A stretch of DNA of 64,000 bases from Chryseobacterium fluminis (GCF_026314945.1 NZ_CP111121.1:1984001-2048000), one strand, 5' to 3'. Positions 33,858 through 43,078 are shown, numbered from the stretch's first letter. Notes: generated from the sequence alone by a model not told the origin. Made by a program: numbers and translations.

Positions 33858-34532
33858 TCACAATACCAGCTGCCTCTCAACAACAAATGCTTCGGCCCTT
33901 GCCACGCCCACAGTTGCTCCTCTGTACATTGCCAAAGCTTCAAATGCTTCAAGAGAACGGGAGTGAGGAAATTTTCTGATTTGTGATTTAAAAAATTGCA
34001 TGGCTTGCAGTTTTTTTGAAAAAACATCGGTGACATCTATAAAATGATTAGGCACAAAAGCCTTTTCCTGCATTGGGGTCCATTCTGTTTCCGATAGTGT
34101 TTCATAGCAGTATATGTTAGATATTTTCTCTTCTCCCTGTGGTCTTGCCGCTACCAGGCAGGCTCTGTAGATGGCTTTATGATCCTGATGAATATCTCCC
34201 GGATGTGGAAGATACAGGTGGGACGGTTTTATTTCTTGGAATATTTTAGAAATCTCTAAAGATATTTTAAATTCAGGAAATGCATTTAGCCCTGGTGCAG
34301 GAAACTCACAGAAAATAGTTTCTTTCACCCCCAAAAACTGATGAGCAGCTATTGCTTCAGCACGGGTACTTTTTATCTGATCTGATGAATAAAGCTCAGG
34401 AGCTCCAATAGAAGCATTGGTGGCAATGACCACAATTACCTCATCACCATTTTTAATATGTCTGGCAATGGTTGCTCCGCAACCAATAATTTCATCATCC
34501 GAATGCGGTGCTATTACTATTACTCTATTCAC
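33858..34532 (-). CDS. PIG-L family deacetylase
   Basis: A 224-residue zinc-dependent N-deacetylase. The metal motif 'VIAPHSDDEIIGCGATI' (about 6-22) and 'LPHPGDIHQDHKAIYRACL' (about 108-126) are clear. Enzymes of this family remove N-acetyl groups from GlcNAc-type sugars. It overlaps the upstream formyltransferase gene by 8 nt, implying a coupled job, such as exchanging an acetyl for a formyl group on an amino sugar (inference). Confidence 0.88.
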   Translation of the reverse strand: MNRVIVIAPHSDDEIIGCGATIARHIKNGDEVIVVIATNASIGAPELYSSDQIKSTRAEAIAAHQFLGVKETIFCEFPAPGLNAFPEFKISLEISKIFQEIKPSHLYLPHPGDIHQDHKAIYRACLVAARPQGEEKISNIYCYETLSETEWTPMQEKAFVPNHFIDVTDVFSKKLQAMQFFKSQIRKFPHSRSLEAFEALAMYRGATVGVARAEAFVVERQLVL

Positions 34533-35490
34533 TTTGTATTTTTTTTAAGATTGCTTTTATTTTATAGATCTCATCTTCAATATTGTAACCAAGCTTGTCT
34601 CCAACGCTCACTGAAATATCGGAGGTGTCTTTATACGTATATTGCTCAATCCACAGAAGTCCTTCTCCTGTCTGAATAAGAAATTCTCCACTATCCTTTT
34701 TTAACAAAACCCTACCCACAACACCCCTGAACTGAATATCATTTTCTATTCTACAAGACCAGATGAGTAATTTTTCATCCTTGTAATATGTATATGCTCC
34801 GGGATGTGGTCTGGATGCTGCCTTTACAAGACGGTTAATGTATCCCGCGCTATTGCTCCAGTCGATTAACCCGTCTTCTTCTTTTCTTATGCCATAGTAA
34901 GAAGCCAGATGGTCACATTGAGGTACAGGATTCCAAAATCCTTTTTTTAATTCCGGAAGCCATTGATCTAATGCCAAATCAATATGATGCATAATTTTTT
35001 TCTCAATAATTCCGGCATCATCGTCTTGTTCCACTTTAAAAATTGACTGTACAAAAACAGGTCCGTCATCAGCTCCTTCTCCCATCAGAAAAAAAGAAGC
35101 CGAGCCATAGGACTGCTCCAGGGTAATCCATGCCAGCGGTGCCCTTCCCCGACCCAGCGGAAGTTTTGTAGGATGGAAACCTATACAACCTAATTTTGAT
35201 ACTGAAAACCACTTTTTATGTAATAACTGCGAAAACCCGACAGCAAAAATAATATCAGGTTTTCTATCAATAGCCCACGAAATGTTCTCCGGATCATTAA
35301 TTTTGACAAAACCTTTATAATTAATATTATATAATAAGGATATAGAAGATAAATCTTCCCATCCCGAAACTTTTTCCGTATGTCTTGGTTCATAACCGAG
35401 GATTCCCGTTATCTCCAAATTATGCTCAACAAGTTTTTTAATAATCTGAGCTGTTGAACTTACAGCTCCTATAACCAATATTTTATACAT
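34525..35490 (-). CDS. Formyltransferase family protein (sugar N-formyltransferase-like)
   Basis: A 321-residue protein with an N-terminal formyltransferase Rossmann domain (about 1-200) and a C-terminal OB-like domain as in Met-tRNA formyltransferase and ArnA. The catalytic block is 'IGFHPTKLPLGRGRAPLAW' and 'SASFFLMGEGADDGPVF'. The histidine and aspartate of the N-H-D triad are present, but the usual Asn before 'xH' is Gly. It overlaps the sugar transferase gene upstream by 8 nt and the PIG-L gene downstream. Role on a 4-amino sugar is likely but unproven. Confidence 0.82.
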   Translation of the reverse strand: MYKILVIGAVSSTAQIIKKLVEHNLEITGILGYEPRHTEKVSGWEDLSSISLLYNINYKGFVKINDPENISWAIDRKPDIIFAVGFSQLLHKKWFSVSKLGCIGFHPTKLPLGRGRAPLAWITLEQSYGSASFFLMGEGADDGPVFVQSIFKVEQDDDAGIIEKKIMHHIDLALDQWLPELKKGFWNPVPQCDHLASYYGIRKEEDGLIDWSNSAGYINRLVKAASRPHPGAYTYYKDEKLLIWSCRIENDIQFRGVVGRVLLKKDSGEFLIQTGEGLLWIEQYTYKDTSDISVSVGDKLGYNIEDEIYKIKAILKKIQSE

Positions 35491-36067
35491 CAGGACTTCT
35501 TAGATATTTATCTTCTCCGTGAAAAAGTATTAAAAAAGTTTTAAGTATTATTTTAACGTCAAGAATGATGCTTTGATTTTCTACATATTCACGGTCATAT
35601 TTCCATCTTTGTTCCCAGGTTAAGTGAATATTCCCATTTACCTGAGATAGTCCTGTTAAACCTGGAACAACTTCTATACGTTTTTTTCCATCTTCATTAA
35701 ATTCTACTAACTGTCGTGGCAAGCAGGGACGTGGCCCGACTAAAGACATATCTCCTTTAAATACATTGATAATTTGGGGAAGTTCGTCTATTTTGAAACG
35801 TCTCAGGTAGTATCCTACTTTTGTAACTTCCACATCGTTTTTTAGAATTTCCCTATCGGCCACCCTTTCCTTATCATACATGGTTCTTATCTTATATATT
35901 TTAAAAATTTTACCTTTATATCCCAATCTCTCCTGAAAGAAAAAAAAATTACCCGGGCTGTCGATTTTTACAAGGATATATATAACAATAAATATAGGCA
36001 GCAAAAATATAATGACTGACAGAGCAACAATGATATCTAAAAACCTTTTTATAAATACTTTATACAT
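35483..36067 (-). CDS. Second phosphoglycosyltransferase (sugar transferase)
   Basis: A 194-residue monotopic enzyme like that at 31.4 kb: N-terminal membrane segment ('IIVALSVIIFLLPIFIVIYIL'-type), 'FFFQERLGYKGKIFKIYKIRT', catalytic dyad in 'RRFKIDELPQIINVFKGDMS' and 'LVGPRPCLPRQL'. The ending 'GLSQVNGNIHLTWEQRWKYD' resembles transferases of FucNAc or QuiNAc loci. Two initiating enzymes in one locus could serve two glycans or reflect recombination. Confidence 0.88.
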   Translation of the reverse strand: MYKVFIKRFLDIIVALSVIIFLLPIFIVIYILVKIDSPGNFFFFQERLGYKGKIFKIYKIRTMYDKERVADREILKNDVEVTKVGYYLRRFKIDELPQIINVFKGDMSLVGPRPCLPRQLVEFNEDGKKRIEVVPGLTGLSQVNGNIHLTWEQRWKYDREYVENQSIILDVKIILKTFLILFHGEDKYLRSPDV

Positions 36068-36147
36068 TGTTTATTTTAAATTAAGAAGATTACAGAATTT
36101 TTATTCACTTGAAATATATTGGTATTATTGTATTTTAAAATTTAAAA

Positions 36148-37368
36148 CTATAAAGCCTGATTAACAGATTTTATTATTTTTTCATAAGAAGCACGCACCT
36201 GAAATTCTCGTTCTAAAAATTTAAAACTCCTTTGTCTCATTTCTTCAAGTTCAGCATCATTTATTTCAGCGAATTCATCAATTGCCTTCATCATTTCATC
36301 AATATTGCCGGACTCTACGGAAAATCCACAACCATTCGCAACAATATCTGAGCCAATGTCTGTATTCGTATCAGTGGCAGCGATGACAGGCATTTTAAAT
36401 TCTAAGTATGATAAAAGCCTCGAAGGATAATTCGGAATGGTAAAATCTTTATGTAAAAATATTAAACCTACATCACAGGACTGAACAAGAAGATCATAAT
36501 CAGCTTTAGGCAAGGCAGACAATAACAGTACATTTTTGGGATTAGCATCAGAAATCCAGTTTTTTATCTTTCCGTATTCTGTTCCTGATCCAGCAATCAC
36601 AAAAAACACTTTTTCATCATCTTTCTTGGCTTGTAAGGTTTTTATCAGAAAATCTATTCCCTGTGGCTTTCCTAAATTACCGCCGTAAATGAAAACCATT
36701 TTATCAGCAGGAATACTATATTGGGTCTTAATTTCAGATTTTTCTTTAACCGACAGCTCTTTAAAAGGTTGTAATTCAATAGAATTGGGATTAATTTCAA
36801 TTTTATCCTTTGAAACATATGAATTATGCTGTAATACAAAATCTGCGTTTGCTTTGGACATACATCCAATTTTATCAGAAATAGTATATAGCTCTTTTTC
36901 CTTATTTCTGAAATATCTGTAAAGAAAGCCTTTATCTGACATCAATTGCATATCTACTGCATTTTGTGGAAAAATATCCTTCAGCAAAAGATATGTTTTA
37001 GCCTGATCTCTTTTTTTAATATATCTGATGAGATTCGTAAAGGTTATTGGCGGAGTGGAATAAATAACGAGATCAAACCTTACATCCCGAAAATATTTCT
37101 TCACTGCTCTTAAGAATAATTCTTCTATTAAAAGGGTTGAAATTCCTTTTTCAATAAAATTGGTCTTCTGGATATTAAGTGTTTTCACATTTAGAAACCT
37201 GGTGTTTTCTTCCTGTTTTATACTTGTTTTTACCTTTTCTCTTCTTTCCGACGGTGATACGATGTAGAGGTGATGACCATGACTGGAAAATTGGCGCATA
37301 AGGTCATGATAAATGCCTCTTTGCTGTAAAGTATCTATTTTGGCTAATGTAAGAAATAATATATTCAT
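36148..37368 (-). CDS. Glycosyltransferase family 4 (WbuB-like)
   Basis: A 406-residue GT-B glycosyltransferase. It begins 'MNILFLTLAKIDTLQQRGIY' (start at 37368, 4 nt after the upstream stop; the in-frame ATG at 37404 lies inside that gene). It has 'FIYGGNLGKPQGIDFLIKTL' and the donor-binding 'YPSRLLSYLEFKMPVIAA' region. WbuB enzymes transfer L-FucNAc in E. coli loci where they follow fnlA-fnlB-fnlC, the same order as here, so L-FucNAc transfer is a reasonable inference. Confidence 0.88.
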   Translation of the reverse strand: MNILFLTLAKIDTLQQRGIYHDLMRQFSSHGHHLYIVSPSERREKVKTSIKQEENTRFLNVKTLNIQKTNFIEKGISTLLIEELFLRAVKKYFRDVRFDLVIYSTPPITFTNLIRYIKKRDQAKTYLLLKDIFPQNAVDMQLMSDKGFLYRYFRNKEKELYTISDKIGCMSKANADFVLQHNSYVSKDKIEINPNSIELQPFKELSVKEKSEIKTQYSIPADKMVFIYGGNLGKPQGIDFLIKTLQAKKDDEKVFFVIAGSGTEYGKIKNWISDANPKNVLLLSALPKADYDLLVQSCDVGLIFLHKDFTIPNYPSRLLSYLEFKMPVIAATDTNTDIGSDIVANGCGFSVESGNIDEMMKAIDEFAEINDAELEEMRQRSFKFLEREFQVRASYEKIIKSVNQAL

Positions 37369-37372
37369 TCTT

Positions 37373-38509
37373 TTATTTCTTACTCCAGACAACACGGTTA
37401 ACATAATCGGTATAGCTCAGAATAATTCTGACCATTTTTTCGGATACATTAGGCATAGAATAATCTGCGACAGGTCTGTAATTTCTTTCTGATCCTACTT
37501 TCTGCTGCTCAAGCTGAGTTAAGCCCTGCAGAATTCTTTCAGGAGATAAGCCTACCATCATGACAGATGCTTCTTCCATTGCTTCCGGTCTTTCGTGGGC
37601 ATCTCTGATATTTAAGGCTCTGAAATTCAGTATGGAAGATTCTTCCGAAATCGTTCCTGAATCTGATAAAACAGCATAACTTCTCATTTGAAGAGCATTA
37701 TAATCATGAAAGCCCAGAGGTTTCAGAAACTGAATTTCAGGTCTTACTTCAACTTTCATTTTATCGATCATATTTCTTGTTCTCGGATGGGTAGAGACAA
37801 TAATCGGATATCCAAATTTTTCAGCAATCGCGTTAAGGCTTTCAATTAATCCTCTGAAGTTTTTATCTGAATTGATATTTTCCTCTCTGTGAGACGAAAC
37901 CACGAAGTATTTTCTTTCTTCCAGATCTAATCTTGTTAATACATCTGAATTTTCAATTTGAGGAAGATAATGATTCAGGACCTCAAACATCGGAGAACCG
38001 GTTTTTATAATTCTGTCGGCTGGAAGACCTTCTCTTAAAAGATATTCGCGTGCAATATCAGAATATGTCAAATTAATATCGGAAGTATGATCTACAATTT
38101 TTCTGTTGGTTTCTTCCGGCACTCTCTGATCAAAACACCTGTTTCCTGCTTCCATATGGAAAATCGGGATTTGTCTTTTCTTTGCAGGTATTGCACAAAG
38201 GCAGGAATTGGTATCTCCCAGGACGAGAAAAGCATCAGGCTTTATTTCTTCCAAAAGGGGGTCTATTTTAATTAGAATATTTCCTACCGTTTCTGTAGCT
38301 GTTTTTCCCGCTGCTTCTAAAAAGAAATCAGGTTTGCGAAGGCCTAAGTCTTCAAAGAAAATCTGATTGAGCTCATAATCATAATTTTGCCCTGTATGAA
38401 CAATAATGTGCTCGATAGCTTCAGAATGATCTAAAGCAGACAAGACTCTTGAAAGTCTAATAATCTCTGGCCGCGTTCCAACGACTGTCATTACTTTTAG
38501 TTTCTCCAT
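37373..38509 (-). CDS. fnlC: UDP-N-acetylglucosamine 2-epimerase type (FnlC/CapG-like)
   Basis: A 378-residue non-hydrolysing epimerase. Motifs are 'MTVVGTRPEIIRLSRVLSAL', 'LVLGDTNSCLCAIPAKKRQI', 'HMEAGNRCFDQRVPEE' and 'VLSDSGTISEESS'. With the FnlA- and FnlB-like genes upstream it should complete UDP-L-FucNAc synthesis (2-epimerisation) rather than make UDP-ManNAc, an inference from gene order. A -7 element (38528-38535) lies upstream, after the opposite-strand beta-helix gene. Confidence 0.9.
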   Translation of the reverse strand: MEKLKVMTVVGTRPEIIRLSRVLSALDHSEAIEHIIVHTGQNYDYELNQIFFEDLGLRKPDFFLEAAGKTATETVGNILIKIDPLLEEIKPDAFLVLGDTNSCLCAIPAKKRQIPIFHMEAGNRCFDQRVPEETNRKIVDHTSDINLTYSDIAREYLLREGLPADRIIKTGSPMFEVLNHYLPQIENSDVLTRLDLEERKYFVVSSHREENINSDKNFRGLIESLNAIAEKFGYPIIVSTHPRTRNMIDKMKVEVRPEIQFLKPLGFHDYNALQMRSYAVLSDSGTISEESSILNFRALNIRDAHERPEAMEEASVMMVGLSPERILQGLTQLEQQKVGSERNYRPVADYSMPNVSEKMVRIILSYTDYVNRVVWSKK

Positions 38510-38527
38510 TGTATTTTTTTGCCGTTA

Positions 38528-38535
38528 CAAAGATA
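38528..38535 (-). promoter_or_regulatory. -7 element of the fnlC segment
   Basis: TATCTTTG on the minus strand, 19 nt before the fnlC ATG. An internal promoter is needed here if transcription from the left-reading fnlB side is hindered by the opposing gene. The -33 region is weak. Confidence 0.4.
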
Positions 38536-38575
38536 ATTTTTTATTATATTTAAACCCACGATTGACAAAAAAAGT

Positions 38576-39724
38576 ATGAAAGGATATTCAACAATTTTAT
38601 TTTTAATCATAAGTATTTTCGCCTATTCCCAAAATATAGACATTAAAACGTATGGTGCAAAAGGTGACGGGCTCTCTGATGATACTAAAGCTTTCACCAA
38701 TGCCGTTAATGATATCAAAGCAAAATACAGCAGTCAGAAAAAGCATGTCAATCTTTACCTTCCCTCCGGCACCTATTTAATTTCTAAACCAATAGTGCTT
38801 AATAAGTACATCAGTATAACCGGCGAGTTTGTGAACAGTACGATTATCAAAGTAAAAGATGCTAATTGCGAAGCTCTCATACTTGAGAAAAACTATGACG
38901 AAAATATAATTTACAATGGCTATAATTATATAAAAAATATTACTTTTTTAGGTCCAAACAGTAATAACAGAGATATATTAGCACAAAAGAATATTAAATC
39001 CAATATTACCAACAGTTCAGGTTTAAAAATTTATGGGTTAAGAACCCGTATTGAGGATGTGCAGGTAGAAGGTTTTTCAAACAACGGAATAGAGATATTG
39101 TCAGCATATTATACTTTCCTGAATAATTGCTTCGTACGTAATAATGGTATAGGAATTCTTATTGATAAAGAATCTACAAGTGTTTATCTCACCAAGAGTG
39201 AAGTGAGGCATAATTCCATTGGTATCTACATCACCGGAAGATCATTTGCGAACTTTATTAACGATAATATGATTGAAAATAATCTTGCAGGTTATTTAGT
39301 CCAGGACAAGACTTCACAGTTATCCAATCTAAAGAGTAATGGCAGAGCAGTCGTTATTGATGGAGCATCAAACAATATCATAACAAATAATTACTTTGAA
39401 CAGCACTACGTAAGCATCTCTGTAAAGGATTCCTATAATAATCTGATTAATAATAACTTTTTTGCAGTGACGGGAGATACTGCTAATAATGATAAAAACC
39501 AAACATTATATCAACTTAGCGGAAGCTCTATTAATAATATCTTTGAAAAAAATGTGACCATTAACTCACTGGAAAGCGTAAATCCTAATAAAATAAAACT
39601 GGGAGCTGATTCAGATTATTCCAGAAATACTATCGATACCGGTGTTGAAGGTAACACAAAATTAAAAGAGGAACTTCTGAAAAACAAAAATTCCTCTTTC
39701 CGGTCTCCCAAGATTCCTAATTAG
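38576..39724 (+). CDS. Secreted right-handed beta-helix protein, opposite to the locus
   Basis: A 382-residue protein with signal peptide 'MKGYSTILFLIISIFAYSQ' and a Pectate_lyase_3-type beta-helix: 'IDIKTYGAKGDGLSDDTKAF' (about 20-40), 'YLPSGTYLISKPIVLN', then Asn-rich coils ('YTFLNNCFVRNNGIGILID', 'GASNNIITNNYFEQHYVSI'). Such folds bind or cleave polysaccharides. It is the only rightward gene in the 29-kb locus, and its 3' end overlaps the convergent fnlB stop by 4 bp. Processing of the locus's own glycan is an attractive but untested role. Confidence 0.82.
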   Translation: MKGYSTILFLIISIFAYSQNIDIKTYGAKGDGLSDDTKAFTNAVNDIKAKYSSQKKHVNLYLPSGTYLISKPIVLNKYISITGEFVNSTIIKVKDANCEALILEKNYDENIIYNGYNYIKNITFLGPNSNNRDILAQKNIKSNITNSSGLKIYGLRTRIEDVQVEGFSNNGIEILSAYYTFLNNCFVRNNGIGILIDKESTSVYLTKSEVRHNSIGIYITGRSFANFINDNMIENNLAGYLVQDKTSQLSNLKSNGRAVVIDGASNNIITNNYFEQHYVSISVKDSYNNLINNNFFAVTGDTANNDKNQTLYQLSGSSINNIFEKNVTINSLESVNPNKIKLGADSDYSRNTIDTGVEGNTKLKEELLKNKNSSFRSPKIPN

Positions 39725-40839
39725 ACTTCAACAAAATAAGTATCTGAATCTTCAGGATTAAATGCTTCATTGATCCAAAAGATCGTATACAGCTCTTCTT
39801 CTCCTATGTTTTTAATATTATGGGTATACCAAACAGGCATGTCTACATAGGCCGGCTCATTACCATCCAGATAAAAATCAAGAACCTCCTCTGTATCGAT
39901 TTTTCTCAATTGAATTAATGCCTTTCCTCTAATAACAGCAAACCTTTCAATTTTTCTTGTGTGAAAATGATTTCCTCTTGTAATTCCAGGTACTGTGGTA
40001 GAAAAAGAACACTGTCCGCCGATTCCAAGTCTTATCACTTCAACAAACGCTCCTCTGGGATCTGTATGTTGGGTAAATTTTACAGGATAATGGTTTCTGA
40101 TATCAAAATAGCAGCGGAATGTGTTAAAAAGATTTAGATCAAAATTTGTTTCCAAAGCCGGAATTTCTCCGTTTTCAAAATATAATTTCTTATAATTTTC
40201 CAATTTCTGAAGAACTTCAGATACTTTATTCACAGAAGTAGGTGAAATCTCACATACTTTTTTTGATTCATTGCTTTCAATTTCCTGAATAATCTCCTGA
40301 ATAAGTTCACCTACATAAATCAGGTTTACTTCGCCGTCATGATCTATCGTGGGTGTTTCTCCGTGAGTCAGTTTATAGCAAAAAGTAGCAATAAAAGAAT
40401 TGTAATTGGGTTTTCCGAAAGGCCCGAAAACATTTGGAATGACCATTCCTGTAAATTTTCCGCCTGAATTTTCCGCCCATTCTGCTAAAAGCTGTCTGCC
40501 CTCTTTTTTGGATTTCCCGTAAAGATTATCTTTTTCCTCCTGGGAGGATGATGAGAAAATAACATGTGCTTTAGAATCTGTACTTTCCAAAGCCTGAATG
40601 ATCTTCTTTACCAGATCGATATTATTGTTATAAATCACTTCAGGATCCGGATTTCTGTTCATAGCCGCAAGATGCACTATAACATCACACTGTCGAACAA
40701 ATTTGTTTAATTTATCCTGATCGTCAAAGAATTCTTTTTCGAAATTTATTATTTCAAACTTTTCAGGGTGTAAACCTATTGTATTATATAGATGCGAACC
40801 GACAAATCCATTTTGTCCGGTAATACCAATTTTTTTCAT
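39721..40839 (-). CDS. fnlB: Capsular polysaccharide biosynthesis reductase (CapF/FnlB-like)
   Basis: A 372-residue two-domain enzyme: an N-terminal short-chain dehydrogenase (1-240; 'KKIGITGQNGFVGSHLY', 'YGKSKKEGRQLLAEWAENS') and a C-terminal cupin (about 250-372; 'FTQHTDPRGAFVEVIR', 'RGNHFHTRKIERFAVIRGKA'). CapF/FnlB reduces the 4-keto intermediate on the way to UDP-L-FucNAc. It abuts the cupin-epimerase gene upstream by one base. Confidence 0.92.
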   Translation of the reverse strand: MKKIGITGQNGFVGSHLYNTIGLHPEKFEIINFEKEFFDDQDKLNKFVRQCDVIVHLAAMNRNPDPEVIYNNNIDLVKKIIQALESTDSKAHVIFSSSSQEEKDNLYGKSKKEGRQLLAEWAENSGGKFTGMVIPNVFGPFGKPNYNSFIATFCYKLTHGETPTIDHDGEVNLIYVGELIQEIIQEIESNESKKVCEISPTSVNKVSEVLQKLENYKKLYFENGEIPALETNFDLNLFNTFRCYFDIRNHYPVKFTQHTDPRGAFVEVIRLGIGGQCSFSTTVPGITRGNHFHTRKIERFAVIRGKALIQLRKIDTEEVLDFYLDGNEPAYVDMPVWYTHNIKNIGEEELYTIFWINEAFNPEDSDTYFVEV

Positions 40840-41264
40840 TATTTTAATTTTTCAAAATAACCTATCGGGAAACGATAATCATCCACGATCTCCCCAAAGG
40901 AATAATCCGACATAACAAGCAGTTTAGAGCCACTTTCGACAGCCTGAATTGCAGTCGCGTACCCTCCCGGAATATAAATTATATTTAATGATTCAGAGTT
41001 CACTCTGAATTCTGAAATATCCAGTTTTTTTGACGGAGCTTCCCAATTATCAATTTTTATTAACTTTATGGTAAAACTTCCCTGAACAGCAGAAAACCAT
41101 CTTTGCTGAACCTTATGACCGGTCCAGCCTCTTATAAAATCGGTATCCGTATTTTCTATACAGTAAATTCTTTTAATTTCAGAGATATCAAAATCATTAT
41201 TAAAAATAATATGCCCTCTTTCATCCGAATACTTTCCGCCGCTGATCATTTTGGGAATCTCCAT
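40839..41264 (-). CDS. Cupin-fold sugar epimerase-like protein
   Basis: A 141-residue single-domain cupin related to WxcM/RmlC-like proteins ('SDERGHIIFNNDFDISEIKR', 'RGWTGHKVQQRWFSAVQGSF', 'IYIPGGYATAIQAVESGSKL'). It lies between fnlA and fnlB, in the place where some FucNAc loci carry such a protein. Its exact reaction is unknown; it may be a ketoisomerase or epimerase on the same keto sugar. Confidence 0.8.
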   Translation of the reverse strand: MEIPKMISGGKYSDERGHIIFNNDFDISEIKRIYCIENTDTDFIRGWTGHKVQQRWFSAVQGSFTIKLIKIDNWEAPSKKLDISEFRVNSESLNIIYIPGGYATAIQAVESGSKLLVMSDYSFGEIVDDYRFPIGYFEKLK

Positions 41265-41270
41265 ACTTTT

Positions 41271-42305
41271 TTAATCAGGATACTGTAGAAGATCTTCCCC
41301 TAAAATTTCTTTTCTAATCAACGGAAGTTTCATCAGCAGTTTTTTCATCCCCTCAACACCCTGCTGTTCGGTATTATGAGAATGGTAATCTTCAATTGTG
41401 GATATATCTCTGCTTCCTTCAGAGAAATATTGTGCATAATTCAGATCTCTGTTATCCGCAGGAATCCTATAGAAGTCTCCCATATCCTCGGCTTTAATCA
41501 TTTCTTCACGGGTACAAAGGGTTTCGTATAATTTTTCGCCATGTCGGGTTCCGATAATTTTTATTGGATTATCTGCCTTAAACATTTCTTTCAAAGCCTG
41601 AGCCAGATCTCCAATGGTGCCCGCCGGTGCTTTATTTACGAAAAGATCTCCCGGATTTCCATGTTCAAAAGCGAATAATACTAAATCCACAGCTTCTTCC
41701 AATGACATCAGGAAACGCGTCATGTTGGGATCCGTAATGGTAATGTCACCTCCTTCTTTGATCTGTTTTGTAAATAAAGGAATAACAGAACCTCTGGAAG
41801 CCATTACATTTCCGTAGCGGGTAAGACAGACCACTGTTTCGTCTAAATTTCTGGAAGCGGCAACAGCAACTTTTTCCATCATTGCCTTGGAGATTCCCAT
41901 GGCATTAATAGGATAAGCTGCTTTATCTGTGCTTAAGCAAATTACTTTTTTAACTTTATTTTCTGCTGCGGCATCTATCACATTTTGTGTTCCTTCCACA
42001 TTGGTTTTTACAGCCTGCATCGGAAAAAATTCACAGGAAGGAACCTGTTTCAAAGCAGCAGCATGAAAAACATAATCCACTCCTCTCATCGCGGACTCAA
42101 TACTCTTATAGTCCCTTACATCACCGATATAAAATTTCAGTTTATCGTTTTTAAACTGGTTTCTCATATCATCCTGTTTTTTTTCGTCACGAGAAAAAAT
42201 ACGGATTTCTTTAAAATGTTCTGTATTGATAAACTTTCTCAAGACTGCGGTACCGAAAGAACCTGTTCCGCCTGTAATGAGCAGTGTTTTATTTTGTATT
42301 TGCAT
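41271..42305 (-). CDS. fnlA: UDP-GlcNAc 4,6-dehydratase/5-epimerase (FnlA/CapE-like)
   Basis: A 344-residue short-chain dehydrogenase that starts UDP-L-FucNAc synthesis from UDP-GlcNAc. It has 'LLITGGTGSFGTAVLRKF', 'IGDVRDYKSIESAMRGVDYV', 'FHAAALKQVPSCE' and 'INAMGISKAMMEKVAVAA' (this subgroup has Met where other SDRs have the catalytic Tyr), and 'RYGNVMASRGSVIPLF'. It forms a cluster with fnlB and fnlC, interrupted by the beta-helix gene. Confidence 0.93.
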   Translation of the reverse strand: MQIQNKTLLITGGTGSFGTAVLRKFINTEHFKEIRIFSRDEKKQDDMRNQFKNDKLKFYIGDVRDYKSIESAMRGVDYVFHAAALKQVPSCEFFPMQAVKTNVEGTQNVIDAAAENKVKKVICLSTDKAAYPINAMGISKAMMEKVAVAASRNLDETVVCLTRYGNVMASRGSVIPLFTKQIKEGGDITITDPNMTRFLMSLEEAVDLVLFAFEHGNPGDLFVNKAPAGTIGDLAQALKEMFKADNPIKIIGTRHGEKLYETLCTREEMIKAEDMGDFYRIPADNRDLNYAQYFSEGSRDISTIEDYHSHNTEQQGVEGMKKLLMKLPLIRKEILGEDLLQYPD

Positions 42306-42313
42306 AATAATTA

Positions 42314-43078
42314 TTAGTAAAGAGTATTTTTTAATTCATGATCCGGATAATTGATAAGGACAGCATTATATTTCCCCTTGAAAACAAAAAGACTGCCGGC
42401 AGCTGCTCCAATTATACCGAAATGTTCAATTAATTTTTTTATATCATTTAGGGAGCCGGCTCCTCCCACTACTGTTACCGGGATTGCTAGTTTTTCGGTT
42501 ATTTTTTCAATAAGGCTGAAATCATATCCTTTTCCTGTTCCATCTAAATCTATATTGTTAATTATTATTTCGCCGACTCCTTTTTTTTCCAATCTGGAAA
42601 CGAGCGAAAAGACATCTTCTGTAATTACTTTTTTTCCGTTATTAATATAAATCTCATAACCTCCGAACATTTTCTTCTTAATATCCAGGACAGCAACCAC
42701 ACTTTGAACCCCTACTTTTTCTGCAATAGATTCGATGATATCGGGTTCTGTAAAAATAACACTGCTCACAGCAATCTTTTCAATACCGAGATTAAAAATT
42801 TTCTGTGCCTGCTCTGCACTTTTTATGCCTCCGCCGTAGCAAATCGGCATCCCGGACTGGGCTGCAATCTTGGCAATAAGATCATAATTGGGTTCATATT
42901 TTTGGGTAGTGGCGCCTATATCAAAAATACAAAGTTCGTCAACTTTTTTTTCATTGAAGATTTTCACTGTGTTGATAGGGTCACCTATATATCTGGGGTC
43001 TTTAAATTTTTTAGTCTTTACCAAACCCTCATTTTCCAACAGCAAGCTAACTATAATTCTTGGTCTCAGCATAAACAT
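42314..43078 (-). CDS. hisF: HisF-like glutamine amidotransferase partner (sugar amidation)
   Basis: A 254-residue (beta/alpha)8 paralogue of imidazole glycerol phosphate synthase subunit HisF. The second catalytic aspartate is present in 'VVAVLDIKKKMFGG' (about 130), but the first, normally in 'CLDV', is replaced in 'IIVSLLLENEG'. That fits a role in channelling ammonia rather than making histidine. It follows hisH with a TAATG overlap and the WbpG-like gene, as in the P. aeruginosa wbpG-hisH2-hisF2 set. Confidence 0.88.
   Translation of the reverse strand: MFMLRPRIIVSLLLENEGLVKTKKFKDPRYIGDPINTVKIFNEKKVDELCIFDIGATTQKYEPNYDLIAKIAAQSGMPICYGGGIKSAEQAQKIFNLGIEKIAVSSVIFTEPDIIESIAEKVGVQSVVAVLDIKKKMFGGYEIYINNGKKVITEDVFSLVSRLEKKGVGEIIINNIDLDGTGKGYDFSLIEKITEKLAIPVTVVGGAGSLNDIKKLIEHFGIIGAAAGSLFVFKGKYNAVLINYPDHELKNTLY

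Noticed and set aside
37369..37404. Longer start for the WbuB-like glycosyltransferase
   Set aside because: It would lie inside the upstream fnlC gene; the ATG at 37368 follows that stop directly and starts a typical GT-B domain.
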